From Rhizobium sp. S152 (lineage in GTDB: Bacteria; Pseudomonadota; Alphaproteobacteria; Rhizobiales; Rhizobiaceae), in NCBI RefSeq assembly GCF_030380735.1, contig NZ_JAUDRZ010000025.1, positions 62,001 through 126,000 of the forward strand: 64,000 bases of DNA. Reading direction: 5' to 3'. Under the pieces are notes generated by a model, which saw only the letters and a program-made list of their open reading frames with translations, had not been told where the DNA came from and ran no database searches. Both the position numbers and the translations under genes were made by a program. Shown piece by piece: positions 34,985 to 45,294 of this stretch. Every line of letters starts with the position of its first letter. Positions within the stretch are counted from its first letter, which is position 1.

Positions 34985-36199
34985 TCAGGCCGTCGGTAGA
35001 TCACCGTGTGTTCGAATGACTCCTGGTGAACATAGGAGTGCTAGGGTACCGAAAACGCAGAGCGCCGCGCAAAGTACGAACAGTGACCAGTATCCGAAAG
35101 AATTGGCCCACACTCCCGTGCCTAGCCCCGAAAGTAGAAAACCTACGCTAATGGTGTTTCCAAAGAGCGCTGACGCCGTGCCCGCCCGGCCGAGCAACAT
35201 ACGTTGCACCATCTCCATGCCAACGATGCTGATGATCCCTATGCCAGCTGCTCGCGGTACCTGACCGAGATAGAGGCTCCACATCGTCGGCCATGCAATC
35301 GCCATCACGAAATAGGCAGCAAACAGAGCGAACCCCATAAACAGCAGCCAACTCTTCGTCGACAAGTCAGGCCACGCGATGAAAACGCCCATGAATATGA
35401 CCTCTAGACCGGCGCACAAGCTGAACAACACGCCGACATCACTTTGTGAGCCGATGTCTTCCGCCACAACAATCGACATAGCGTTCGAGCCCATGAACAT
35501 AGCTGTATGAAAGGCTGACAGCGCGAAAACAGCCGGGGTCGCTCTCAGCAACAGCTGTATCGAGAGCTTCTCCCTCTCCTGGTCTTCAGATGAAACCACC
35601 TTGATCCGAGCGAGTGACACAATGACTAGGGACGCAGCCGCCAACAACGCCGCGCCAAAATACACCCCGGCAAACCCTTTCAACGCAATTAGGATCGCGC
35701 CCAACGCTGGCCCAATGGTCCAGCTGAGCGAAGCGATCAATCGTAACGCCGCCATTCCCCGCAAGACCGTCGAGCCACCTATCTGGTCAAGATGAGCCTT
35801 TGCCACGGCAAACAACAAAGCAAATGACGCCGCGCTAAGACCGAAAAGGACACCAGCGTTCAGCACTAGCAACCACGTATCGGTGAGATAGGCGCATAAG
35901 GTAAGCCCCACGGCCTTAGAAAACAGGGATAAAAGCAGGGGCCAGACGACGGGATTACGATCCTGCAGATGTCCGAAAATGGTGGTGACGACGAGCCCTG
36001 TGGCTGCAGGCACCGTCAAAAATGCACTCAACTCCAAAGGCGACATTCCAACCCTTTGGACCGCTAGGAGCGCCATGTAGCTTCCGGCCATTGCTTCAGC
36101 CACCATCGCTAGCAAAACTGCCAACATGATTGGTGTGAAGAACGGAACACGCCGAAGCGGCGTTTTTGAACCGTCGACCTCGTCACTGTGCTGCTGCAT
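34985..36199 (-). CDS. MFS transporter, sugar-efflux (SetA) type
   Basis: 404 residues with about twelve membrane segments. The N-terminal block (LLAMVAEAMAGSYMALLAVQ, GLVVTTIFGHLQDRNPV) and the centre (LRLIASLSWTIGPALGAILI, FHTAMFMGSNAMSIVV) resemble the sugar efflux transporters SetA/B/C, which export sugars or analogues with proton antiport. ATG at 36199 with GAGAGG upstream. No neighbouring sugar genes, so the substrate is unknown. It is followed by the dehydrogenase gene on the same strand upstream (gap 81 bp), possibly co-transcribed. Confidence 0.85.
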   Translation of the reverse strand: MQQHSDEVDGSKTPLRRVPFFTPIMLAVLLAMVAEAMAGSYMALLAVQRVGMSPLELSAFLTVPAATGLVVTTIFGHLQDRNPVVWPLLLSLFSKAVGLTLCAYLTDTWLLVLNAGVLFGLSAASFALLFAVAKAHLDQIGGSTVLRGMAALRLIASLSWTIGPALGAILIALKGFAGVYFGAALLAAASLVIVSLARIKVVSSEDQEREKLSIQLLLRATPAVFALSAFHTAMFMGSNAMSIVVAEDIGSQSDVGVLFSLCAGLEVIFMGVFIAWPDLSTKSWLLFMGFALFAAYFVMAIAWPTMWSLYLGQVPRAAGIGIISIVGMEMVQRMLLGRAGTASALFGNTISVGFLLSGLGTGVWANSFGYWSLFVLCAALCVFGTLALLCSPGVIRTHGDLPTA

Positions 36200-36280
36200 G
36201 AGGATTAACCTCTCAGGTGGCGCCGATTCCGACCTTGTGGCAACAATGCCATGGGCCTCGCCTTTTCGGGCAAGGTCAAA

Positions 36281-37357
<1,077 letters not shown>

Positions 37358-37520
37358 CTAGATCTAATGGCGGCACCGGTCGCGGCAAGCGGCGACTTGC
37401 CATGAAAACCCGAAAGCGGCTGCCAATAAACCGCCGATCTCAAAGCTCACCGCCGATTTTGACTGCGGAGCGCCACTTGGAGACCGGCGGCATCGGTAAG
37501 ACGCACCTGCCAGAAGCTCC

Positions 37521-38060
37521 TTACTGAGCTGCTCGCAGTTTCAGTGCCGCAACGCCGACCGCGACATTGAGCCCTTCCTGTGCCTCAACAGAAATCGGCT
37601 GAAGGGAAAGACTATCGCGTTCGCCGCCAATCAAGATCTTCGCCCCTACTCCAAGGCCAAGCGACGCGTCAGCGGCTACGCCTCGATAGGTCCCGGCGAG
37701 ATCGTTCGGCTGACCCGCGGTCGCGTTGTAAACCAGCCAAATCATACGGCCGCGTTCAACGGTGCCAATATCCAGGCCGAAATCTGTGATGCTACCAACG
37801 TAACGGCTCCCCGAGCCTGGTGCGGATGGCGTGAAGACGCAGTTGACATTCTGCTTCGACCCGACGATCGCGCCAATGCCCTCCGAAACGTCACAATCGA
37901 GCGTTCCGACCTCAGCCGTTTCGGCCCGCGCGGCTACAGAGGACAGGCTGATCGCCGTCAGCACGGCGAGTGCCGCAGCGGCTGAAGACCAACGTGACTT
38001 TCTAACAATTGACGAATGAAGTTTACCCAAGCGCGGCGCCTTTCGCACTTGAGAGTACAC
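37521..38060 (-). CDS. DUF992 exported protein
   Basis: 179 residues from a GTG start (internal starts possible). A signal peptide (SSAAAALAVLTAISLSSVAA) is followed by the DUF992 pattern: VGTLDCDVSEGIGAIVGSKQ, NCVFTP, YVGSITDFGLDIG, LVYNATAG, GTYRGVAADASLGLGVGAKI and a C-terminal VEAQEGLNVAVGVAALKL. A periplasmic family of unknown function common in Rhizobiales. Confidence 0.88.
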   Translation of the reverse strand: MYSQVRKAPRLGKLHSSIVRKSRWSSAAAALAVLTAISLSSVAARAETAEVGTLDCDVSEGIGAIVGSKQNVNCVFTPSAPGSGSRYVGSITDFGLDIGTVERGRMIWLVYNATAGQPNDLAGTYRGVAADASLGLGVGAKILIGGERDSLSLQPISVEAQEGLNVAVGVAALKLRAAQ

Positions 38061-38178
38061 TACAGCGGGTACCTATCCGTGAACGAACCTACGGAAGCCG
38101 TCTGATGTCGGAAATCATACTCACGTATGGTGTCCGAAATTTTCGAGGTCAGTGCCATATTCTCAGGCGCCAGGCCGA

Positions 38179-40446
38179 TCACCGCCTGCCAATCCTGATA
38201 GCCTCTATCAAAGTAGCGGCTTCTTCCACCCCACGCGCATGCAGTTCTTCCAGGCGGGCGACAGTCTTGTCCCATGGAAGCCAAGCAGTCACCGCGTCCT
38301 TTTGGAGTGGATAGTAAACCTTGTCGCTCATCGACCAACTTCGCAAGGCATTGAGGAAGTACAGAAAGTTTTCGTCCGTCTTCACGAAACCAGTAGCCCA
38401 CCTCCGAACAGTTTGCTTGCTGGTCAGCTCGCTCCATCCCCACACATATGCCGCAAGCCGAGGGAGATCGCTGATCGCTGCTTTAGTTGCCGGGTCAGCG
38501 GTACGCTTCTTCAAGACTGCCATTAATCGTTGGAACTGGTGGTCATCGAACAGGCGCGATTCCGGAGGCTGCCCTCGCCCTTCAACCACGCCATGACTCA
38601 CCAGCTGCGTTCGGAAAAATTTCCCGACCAACCAGCTGATGGACTGGCAGTCCTTGGCCAACCAAGTGGCGAGATCGTTGAAAGCCACAGCGTCCTTCTT
38701 CTTCAGACGCCAAAGGCAATCTACGACGACGTTCTCGGCCTGTGCTTCTATCGAAACGGAGAACGGTCGCGTTTCGTTATTTATGGATGAAATACGGTCC
38801 GCGGCACCCGCAATCGCTTTGACCAACCCGACGGTTTCGGGCACCGAAAGCGTGTTCACAGTGGCGGTGTCCATTCGGTCCAGGGCGTGCTCGAGCCAAG
38901 TCAGCCCTGATGCCCGGCGCTCCGTGCCCAGTCGTATCAGCTCCTTGGTGAGCTTCTCGACGTCAGAGCCCGCAAGCACGATCAAGTTCCGGAAAGCATC
39001 CTGGGCCATCACCGTTTTTGGTGACGTCAGCGCGAAATAGAAACGGTAATGGATCGGACTGCCGAGTCGCTTGCCGGTTATGGCCTCATTCGTCTCGTTT
39101 TGCCCGGCCTGCTCGAAGACACGCTTGCTCGGTGTATCCGCTTTGACGACCCCCGGGATAAACTGGCGAAGGCTCCATATCGACCTAGTTGAAGTCGCAT
39201 CATCGGACGGAAGCAGGTCCAGCAGTCTTGTGCCCATCTGGATCTTTTCTTCGTCGGTGACCATGCCGTCACCCGTCACGACTACCGAGCGGGTCCCCAG
39301 ATATTCTTCGAGCCATCGATAGAGCGGCGTGTTCGTGACCTTGATCAGGTTCAGGCGGCAGAGATCCGGGAAGAATACGTCGTCCTTGATACCGGCATAA
39401 CAGAAGCGAATGGCGTTCAGCGCCAGCTTCACCTCTCGCGGCGTTCGGAGACCGCCACCCTCTCGGTCAACGGCTGACCTCAGGTCGGAATATAGGTCCT
39501 TGTCGATCTCCGTTGCGCCGGTAACTTCCTTGTAAATTTCGACTGCATCAGCGAGGAAGCTGTGACGAAGATCGAACGGCTCTGGCAGCGGGATGTTGAA
39601 AGTGAGCTGAATGATCTTCTGAAGGAACGCGTCACCGTCGGGCACACTCAGGCCAACCTGAAGGGCATGCGCAAGAACGTCGCGGTCATAGCAAAGAATA
39701 TAGACAAGCCCTGGGAAGTCGGCAACGGAGCGAACAAGGCGGACGACCTCGACAGCTTGCGATGGCTCCAGGCGATCCAGATCGTCGAGGATGACGACGA
39801 AGCCAATGTCTAGCTCGGCAATTTTTTCCGAGATTTTGGCTTTCACCTCGGCAGTTGTCGGGTTCCTGCCCAACTTCTCCAAATATTCGGAACTCAGCTC
39901 CAGGGCGTCCGCGCCAGCCTTTGCACCGGGCAGGAGATATTCCGCGAAGCGAGCAGCGGGGGCAAGAACCCTGCCGGTTCTTGCGCCGTAGTTGCGGACC
40001 AATTCGCCAAATTCGCCGCCCTTCTTCTTTGCCTTTTTCCAGATACTCTTCCGACCAAGCTGTGCCTCCTCGAATTTTTCGATGACCTCTGCGATGGGAT
40101 CAAGAAGAGAGCTGACAAGATTCGACACGTCGCCATTTAGCCAAGGAGCGATTTTGATGATGTGGGTTTTCTTGTCCTTACCCTTCTCGAGTTCGGCTTC
40201 GAGAAAGTTGAGGAGCGTCGTCTTTCCCGATCCCCACGGCCCCTCAAGGCCGATGACCATCCCGTCGCCTTTGACAGCTTCAAGAATGCTTGGTGCCAGA
40301 CGCTCAGCAATTCCGACAAAGCCGAACCTGTCGGCCTTCTCGTCTGATAGAGGTCGGTCAGTATCGAGATTGGTGTGAGGCAAGCTGGGGGCTCCAGGAC
40401 GGGCGACTCGAAGCAATATTTTAGATCGTGCTACCCTAAGCTCCAA
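38179..40446 (-). CDS. KAP family P-loop NTPase
   Basis: 755 residues (TTG at 40446; TTG at 40383 behind TGGAG is also possible). KAP NTPases are STAND-related ATPases, several from phage-defence systems. Walker A GLEGPWGSGKTTLLNF near residues 67-80, Walker B VVILDDLDRLEPSQ near 217, then VRLVRSVADFPGLVYILCYD and the KAP trailing segment FLQKIIQLTFNIPLPEPFDL. The insert between the Walkers is basic and helical (IWKKAKKKGGEFGELVR) and, unlike many KAP proteins, contains no clear membrane pair. The C-terminal 300 residues are helical and unassigned. A single-gene defence role is possible but unproven. Confidence 0.85.
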   Translation of the reverse strand: MELRVARSKILLRVARPGAPSLPHTNLDTDRPLSDEKADRFGFVGIAERLAPSILEAVKGDGMVIGLEGPWGSGKTTLLNFLEAELEKGKDKKTHIIKIAPWLNGDVSNLVSSLLDPIAEVIEKFEEAQLGRKSIWKKAKKKGGEFGELVRNYGARTGRVLAPAARFAEYLLPGAKAGADALELSSEYLEKLGRNPTTAEVKAKISEKIAELDIGFVVILDDLDRLEPSQAVEVVRLVRSVADFPGLVYILCYDRDVLAHALQVGLSVPDGDAFLQKIIQLTFNIPLPEPFDLRHSFLADAVEIYKEVTGATEIDKDLYSDLRSAVDREGGGLRTPREVKLALNAIRFCYAGIKDDVFFPDLCRLNLIKVTNTPLYRWLEEYLGTRSVVVTGDGMVTDEEKIQMGTRLLDLLPSDDATSTRSIWSLRQFIPGVVKADTPSKRVFEQAGQNETNEAITGKRLGSPIHYRFYFALTSPKTVMAQDAFRNLIVLAGSDVEKLTKELIRLGTERRASGLTWLEHALDRMDTATVNTLSVPETVGLVKAIAGAADRISSINNETRPFSVSIEAQAENVVVDCLWRLKKKDAVAFNDLATWLAKDCQSISWLVGKFFRTQLVSHGVVEGRGQPPESRLFDDHQFQRLMAVLKKRTADPATKAAISDLPRLAAYVWGWSELTSKQTVRRWATGFVKTDENFLYFLNALRSWSMSDKVYYPLQKDAVTAWLPWDKTVARLEELHARGVEEAATLIEAIRIGRR

Positions 40447-40461
40447 GAGGCAGCCTCCCGG

Positions 40462-41952
40462 CTATCCCAAGCCAAGTCGAACGAACGCTTCCGGGGGCGC
40501 TTCGTTCTCAATCATCAGCCGCTTCATCAACTCTGACATCGTCGCTTCCAGCTCGGCGTCCTGAACCGAAGTATTCTGCCCAGGGTCATTGAGAAGGTCA
40601 TAAAGGCGCGTTTCCTTCTCCAGCAGCGCACCCGGCCCATAGTTGGCGTACATAGGCGAACGGTTGGTAACGGGGACTTTGAGAAGAGGAACGTTTTTCG
40701 TCCAGCCGAACGGTTGAGCAAGCGTGCTCGCCCTGAGCTCTTCTGGCGTGAAGGGCTGGGTGATATGCGTCGGCATGAGTGTGTATTGGTATATTTCCTG
40801 GGTTTCCAAGTCGGTCGGAAAGCGGTGGTAGGTGTGCCGACCGTCGGTCACGTTAACCGCACCGCCGAAATAGCCGAAGATTAAAGCCTCCCTGTTCTGA
40901 TCGAGTAGCAAGGACCGACCTTCGGTCTCGGGCGGAGCTTTTACGCCGTAGAGGTCGAGGAATGTTGGTCCAACGTCGATAGACTGCGTCAGACGAGAGA
41001 TGCGCTTTTGGCCAGGACTACGTGGATCATGGATGAACAACGGGATGTGGACGATCTCCTCGTACATGTTCATCCGGTTCTTAGCCCAGAAGTCATGTTC
41101 ACCAAGCAGGAAACCATGATCGGTCGTGACGACGAGAGCTGTGTCCTTCCAAAGGTCATGCTCATCGAAGTAATCGAGCAGCTGACCCAAGAGGAAGTCG
41201 CACAGCGATACTATGGCGTAGTAGTTGGCACGCAGCTCGTCCGCTTCTTCCGGCAATTCCTCGACACGTCCGTATCGCGGCCAATCGCGGATCGGTCCGT
41301 TCCACGATGTTTTGAACGGCTCCTTGAAGCGCTCCGGCGCAAAGAATGGTTCGTGGGGATCAAATGTCTCGATCTGCAGGAGCCAGTCATCTGCCTGCCT
41401 GTTCAGATCTAGAAATTCGAGACCCTTGGCGAAACATTGAACGGAGGGAAAATCCTCTTCGTTTTTGATGAACTCCCGGTTGATCATGTATGGATTATAT
41501 TTGCTGATCGGCCCGGTAGCCGTCTGCGCGTGATGGTACTTTTCGCGCAGCCGCTCCCAGTGCGGTTGGACCATTGCCTTCCACGGGTCGCTTTCCTGAC
41601 CACGAACGAAGTCGAACGTGTTGTATCGGTTGTGATAGGTCGCCCCGCCGTCCTCCCAATAGTGGTAGTGGTCGGTGATCAGGTGCGAGTGAACGCCTTT
41701 GCTCTTCAGTAGCTCTGGAAACGCGTTGTCGAACGGCTCCAATGGGCCCCAACTACGGTGCAAGAAGGTCAAGCGCCCCGTCAAAAGATCTCGTCGTGCT
41801 GGCATGCACGGAAGCGAGCCAACGTAGTGCTTGTCGTAGACAGCAGACTTGGCTGCCAGCCGGTCGAAATTAGGGGTGGGAATGCGATTTCCGCCGTAGG
41901 CCCCAAGCATATGCCGGTTCAGAGAGTCAAAGAGCACGAAGACCGTCTTCAT
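40462..41952 (-). CDS. sulfatase (alkaline-phosphatase superfamily)
   Basis: 496-residue type I sulfatase. The metal start VFVLFDSLNRHMLGAYGG, the formylglycine motif LPCMPARRDLLTGR (C49, consensus CxPxR), and the later metal/phospho-site TDHGFLLGEHDFWAKNRM are all present. No signal peptide, so cytoplasmic and probably acting on an imported sulfate ester. It is last in an operon-like run of ABC transporter genes on the same strand (37 bp gap), which suggests desulfation of the transported substrate. The formylglycine-generating enzyme must be encoded elsewhere. ATG follows AGAGGAAATCCA. Confidence 0.93.
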   Translation of the reverse strand: MKTVFVLFDSLNRHMLGAYGGNRIPTPNFDRLAAKSAVYDKHYVGSLPCMPARRDLLTGRLTFLHRSWGPLEPFDNAFPELLKSKGVHSHLITDHYHYWEDGGATYHNRYNTFDFVRGQESDPWKAMVQPHWERLREKYHHAQTATGPISKYNPYMINREFIKNEEDFPSVQCFAKGLEFLDLNRQADDWLLQIETFDPHEPFFAPERFKEPFKTSWNGPIRDWPRYGRVEELPEEADELRANYYAIVSLCDFLLGQLLDYFDEHDLWKDTALVVTTDHGFLLGEHDFWAKNRMNMYEEIVHIPLFIHDPRSPGQKRISRLTQSIDVGPTFLDLYGVKAPPETEGRSLLLDQNREALIFGYFGGAVNVTDGRHTYHRFPTDLETQEIYQYTLMPTHITQPFTPEELRASTLAQPFGWTKNVPLLKVPVTNRSPMYANYGPGALLEKETRLYDLLNDPGQNTSVQDAELEATMSELMKRLMIENEAPPEAFVRLGLG

Positions 41953-41989
41953 TGGATTTCCTCTTGCGTTGCGAAGAATCTCGCTGCCA

Positions 41990-42820
41990 CTATTTGACCG
42001 CGCCCATTGTCAGGCCGCGCACAATGAACCGTTGGCCGATGAACATCATCAGCAGTGCTGGTATCGTCGATAGGATCGACGCCGCCGCCATCTGGCCGTA
42101 CTGGACCTCGTATTGTTGGGCGAACCGCGAAATCGCGACAGGAACGGTCGCTGTATGACGGCTCGTTAGGGTCAGGGCGACCGAGAACTCGTTCCAGGAA
42201 AATACGAAAGCCAATACGCCCGCTGCGATCAATCCGGGAATGGCCAGCGGCAGCGCGATCCGCAGGAAATTGGTCTGCCTGCGACAGCCGTCCATCACGG
42301 CGGCCTCTTCGATCTCGGATGGAATTTCACGAAAGTAGGCCATCATCATCCAGATCGTCATAGGGAGGTTGAGAGCGATGTGGGTGAGAACCACGGCCGT
42401 CAACGTTCCGGAAAGATCAATCTGGCGAAAGCTAAGGTACCAGGGCCCGACCAACGTCAGCGGCGGGATCATGTTGAAGATCAATGTCCAGCCCAAGAAA
42501 ACGCGTGAGATGATCGCTCTCGATTTAAAGTGAACCAGCGAGTAAGCCGCGAGCGTTCCGACCACGAGCACTCCTGCGGTCGACAAGATCGCGACGATGA
42601 CGCTATTCCAAACGTTCTCCGGGAAGTCCGAGCGCCTTGAGTACAGCACGTCCGCGTAATTGAAGGCTGTCGGGGTGAAGATCCAAGAGCCCTGAAGAAT
42701 GTCGATTTCGTATTTCAAGGACTGCAGAAGCACCCAAAGGAACGGCGCAAGGATCACGAATACCCCAGCCGCCAGGAGGGCCGAACCAATCCACTTGCCT
42801 GGGCCTCTAAGATCAAGCAT
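41990..42820 (-). CDS. carbohydrate-type ABC transporter permease (MalG-like)
   Basis: 276 residues, six membrane segments and the permease EAA loop EIEEAAVMDGCRRQTNFLRI, which docks on the ATPase. The start MLDLRGPGKWIGSALLAAGV is set by an ATGA overlap with the stop of the other permease gene (42820-42822). An open frame running on upstream to 43330 overlaps that gene and is not real. It forms the inner-membrane channel with the neighbouring permease. Confidence 0.93.
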   Translation of the reverse strand: MLDLRGPGKWIGSALLAAGVFVILAPFLWVLLQSLKYEIDILQGSWIFTPTAFNYADVLYSRRSDFPENVWNSVIVAILSTAGVLVVGTLAAYSLVHFKSRAIISRVFLGWTLIFNMIPPLTLVGPWYLSFRQIDLSGTLTAVVLTHIALNLPMTIWMMMAYFREIPSEIEEAAVMDGCRRQTNFLRIALPLAIPGLIAAGVLAFVFSWNEFSVALTLTSRHTATVPVAISRFAQQYEVQYGQMAAASILSTIPALLMMFIGQRFIVRGLTMGAVK

Positions 42821-43728
42821 CAAGGCGCCCTCATAAAACGGCTTGCTCGATGGCCCACCCAGATAAATGCGATGGTGGCGCCTATGACGGCAAGCGACAG
42901 CATGGAGCCGTACCCAAGCTCGTTCTGCTGAAAATAGACCTTGTAGAGGTGAAGGCTCACCACCTCCGTCGAAGTTCCGGGCCCGCCCGATGTAAGCAAA
43001 AAGATCTGATCGAAGACCTTGAACGCGAGGATTGCTCGGAAGAACAGTGCGACGATGATAGTCGGCCAAATCAAAGGAATGATGATCCGGAAGATGATGG
43101 ATCTGTTCTTTGCGCCATCGATGCGGGCCGCCTCGATCACATCGTTGGGGACGGCTTCGACGGCTGCGAACAGAATTAGGAACACGAAGGGTGTCCAGTG
43201 CCAGACGTCGACGATGACCACCGATAGAAGCGCGAGCGATGTCGAACCAAGCCAGTTTACCGGCTGAAATCCGACAGCAGTGATGGCTTGGTTGAGAACG
43301 CCAAAGTCCAGGCTGTACATGAGCTTCCACATGGAGCCGATGGCCACCGGCGGCATCAAGATCGGAATGATCAGCACAGTTCGGACAATGCCCTTCAGCT
43401 TTCCGATGGATGACACGAGTATCGCTAGCCCAAGGCCGAAGCAGACCTCAATCAGCACGCTGATCACAGCGAATATGAGCGTGTTTTTCAGAGCGACGCG
43501 AAAGATGTCATCGGACAAAAACTCTCTGAAGTTCTCAACGGGCGTGAACTTCCAAACTTCGCTCGCACGCTCGAAAGTGATGGTCGAGAATGCCATCGCG
43601 ATCATCTCGATAACTGGGTAAATCGTGAGCAGAACAAGCACCGCGCAAGCCGGAGCAAGCGCGAGCCAGTGAAAATTCCGATCAACGAACTCCGCGAGCG
43701 GTCGCGGCTGATGCTTGCTCTTGTTCAT
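42820..43728 (-). CDS. carbohydrate-type ABC transporter permease (MalF/UgpA-like)
   Basis: 302 residues from the ATG at 43728, six membrane segments, EAA loop VIEAARIDGAKNRSIIFRII and a typical first segment WLALAPACAVLVLLTIYPVI. It partners the MalG-like permease through an ATGA overlap. A longer reading to 43776 is possible but has no ribosome site. Upstream lies the binding protein gene (51 bp gap). No ATPase gene is in this cluster; a shared MsmK/UgpC-type ATPase elsewhere is likely. Confidence 0.93.
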   Translation of the reverse strand: MNKSKHQPRPLAEFVDRNFHWLALAPACAVLVLLTIYPVIEMIAMAFSTITFERASEVWKFTPVENFREFLSDDIFRVALKNTLIFAVISVLIEVCFGLGLAILVSSIGKLKGIVRTVLIIPILMPPVAIGSMWKLMYSLDFGVLNQAITAVGFQPVNWLGSTSLALLSVVIVDVWHWTPFVFLILFAAVEAVPNDVIEAARIDGAKNRSIIFRIIIPLIWPTIIVALFFRAILAFKVFDQIFLLTSGGPGTSTEVVSLHLYKVYFQQNELGYGSMLSLAVIGATIAFIWVGHRASRFMRAP

Positions 43729-43779
43729 GACAAAGGCGCCCGCAGCCGTTCCTATTACGAAACGGCTGCTCTCCAACGA

Positions 43780-45135
43780 TTATTCGGCGAGCGGTGGGAG
43801 CGAACCGGTTTTCCGGCCGCCCTTCGTGAAGATCGCCTCAATATCCTTTGCCGCTTGGTTGAGGGCTGCAGCCGACGAAAGCTCGCCGATCAATGCCTGG
43901 TTCAAACGCAGACCGAACGCCTGGTTCACGGCTGGGCCCTCCGAGTAGCCAAGCAACTGCTTCCCGTACTTGATCTCTTCCTGATAAGCTGGCATCCAGC
44001 GAAACTTCGGCTGGTCCTTCAGATCGGACGAGAAAACGTCCTCGCGAACAGGGATGCCGCCACCTTCGGCATAGGCATACTGTGCCTTGTAGGTCAGGAA
44101 CCACTTCGAGAAGGCAATCGCGCCCTTCTTCCCTTCGTCGGAGGCGTTCTTCGGCACAGCCAACACCCAGTTACCGATGGCGACACCCGGCTGAGCATCG
44201 GCCTTGGCTCGGGGCAACACAGCGGCATTGACCTTGCCAACGACTGCCGACTTCTGCGGGTCATCGAAATTCGGGAATGCCGCAACGACCGCATGCGCTT
44301 GTTGCCCCTTACCCGTCTGGACCAGCTGAATCAGGTCTCCCTGCCCCAGCGATGCGTAGTTCTGCGGACCGCACGACTTCGAAATCTCGATGAACTTATC
44401 GAGTGCTTCCTTCACCTGGGGACTGTTGACCGTCACGGTGAAGTCGCCGTTTTCCGCGTCGTTCTCGATGGATCCGCCGTAGGACAGCAGATAAGCCATG
44501 AAATCGTAGTAGATGGAGTCGCCCTTTTCACCGCGCTGCAAGTAGCCATAGCTCTGTGGCGGGTCCTGGAGCACCTTACAGTTCGCAAGGACGTCGTCAA
44601 AAGTGACTGGAACCTTGAGGCCTTTTTCCTGGAAGGCATCAGCGCGGTAGTAGAAAAGCTGCACGTTTCCGTTAGGCGAGTAGCCCATAAGCTTACCGGT
44701 TGCACAGGTCCGGAACTTTTTGGCGTCGTCCCAGCAACCGCTATCACCGAAGGCGTAGACCTCCTTTGGCACCCGGAATTCAGGATCGATCTCATTTAGA
44801 GGCTCGAAGAAGCCGCCCTGGTAGAACTCAACGGTCGAGTTGCCGTTGACATTCACGAGGTCGTAGGGACTGGTGTCGCCGCTGCGAACTGCGGAGCGGG
44901 CTTTCTCGAGCATCCCGTCAAAGGGGGTGACTTCAAGGTCGACCTTGTTACCGGTCTGCTCTTCGTAGAGAGCTACGACATTCTCGAAGCCCTTATACCA
45001 AGGTGACGCGTTGATCAGGATGGTGATCGGCTCTTGCTGCCCGACATCCAGAAAACTGTCCTCCGCCGCAGCTTGCGTGGCGCAGATTGCCGCGACGCTG
45101 GTGGCCAACAGCATTGCAATAGTCCTGAACTTCAT
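43780..45135 (-). CDS. ABC transporter extracellular solute-binding protein (family 1)
   Basis: 451 residues with a signal peptide (TIAMLLATSVAAICATQAAA) and a family-1 sugar-binding fold: ITILINASPWYKGFENVVAL, VDLEVTPFDGMLEKARSAVR, YDLVNVNGNSTVEFYQGGFF, GAIAFSKWFLTYKAQY. The ATG follows CAAGGAGGAAGCG. First gene of the sulfatase/ABC operon, divergent from the LysR gene. It probably captures a sulfated or related carbohydrate-like compound, inferred from the two adjacent sulfatases. Confidence 0.93.
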   Translation of the reverse strand: MKFRTIAMLLATSVAAICATQAAAEDSFLDVGQQEPITILINASPWYKGFENVVALYEEQTGNKVDLEVTPFDGMLEKARSAVRSGDTSPYDLVNVNGNSTVEFYQGGFFEPLNEIDPEFRVPKEVYAFGDSGCWDDAKKFRTCATGKLMGYSPNGNVQLFYYRADAFQEKGLKVPVTFDDVLANCKVLQDPPQSYGYLQRGEKGDSIYYDFMAYLLSYGGSIENDAENGDFTVTVNSPQVKEALDKFIEISKSCGPQNYASLGQGDLIQLVQTGKGQQAHAVVAAFPNFDDPQKSAVVGKVNAAVLPRAKADAQPGVAIGNWVLAVPKNASDEGKKGAIAFSKWFLTYKAQYAYAEGGGIPVREDVFSSDLKDQPKFRWMPAYQEEIKYGKQLLGYSEGPAVNQAFGLRLNQALIGELSSAAALNQAAKDIEAIFTKGGRKTGSLPPLAE

Positions 45136-45294
45136 CGCTTCCTCCTTGGATTTTCATTATCGAAGAGTAAGCCGACAAAATCAGTCGTGTTAAAGAAAGG
45201 CTTTTCTATACGTGGGCCGTTGCGAAGAACGACCGACGCTGATTTGCAGCGGCACGAATGCTATCTTGCGATCTCGATAACCGGGAGGAATACC

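Noticed and set aside
41990..43330. A single 446-codon frame covering one permease and more
   Set aside because: The part beyond 42820 runs inside the other permease gene in a different frame; the true start is the ATG at 42820 set by an ATGA overlap.
43669..44799. A 376-codon plus-strand frame opposite the solute-binding protein
   Set aside because: Antisense shadow of a conserved gene; composition (many Leu/Arg/His from reverse codons) is typical of such shadows.
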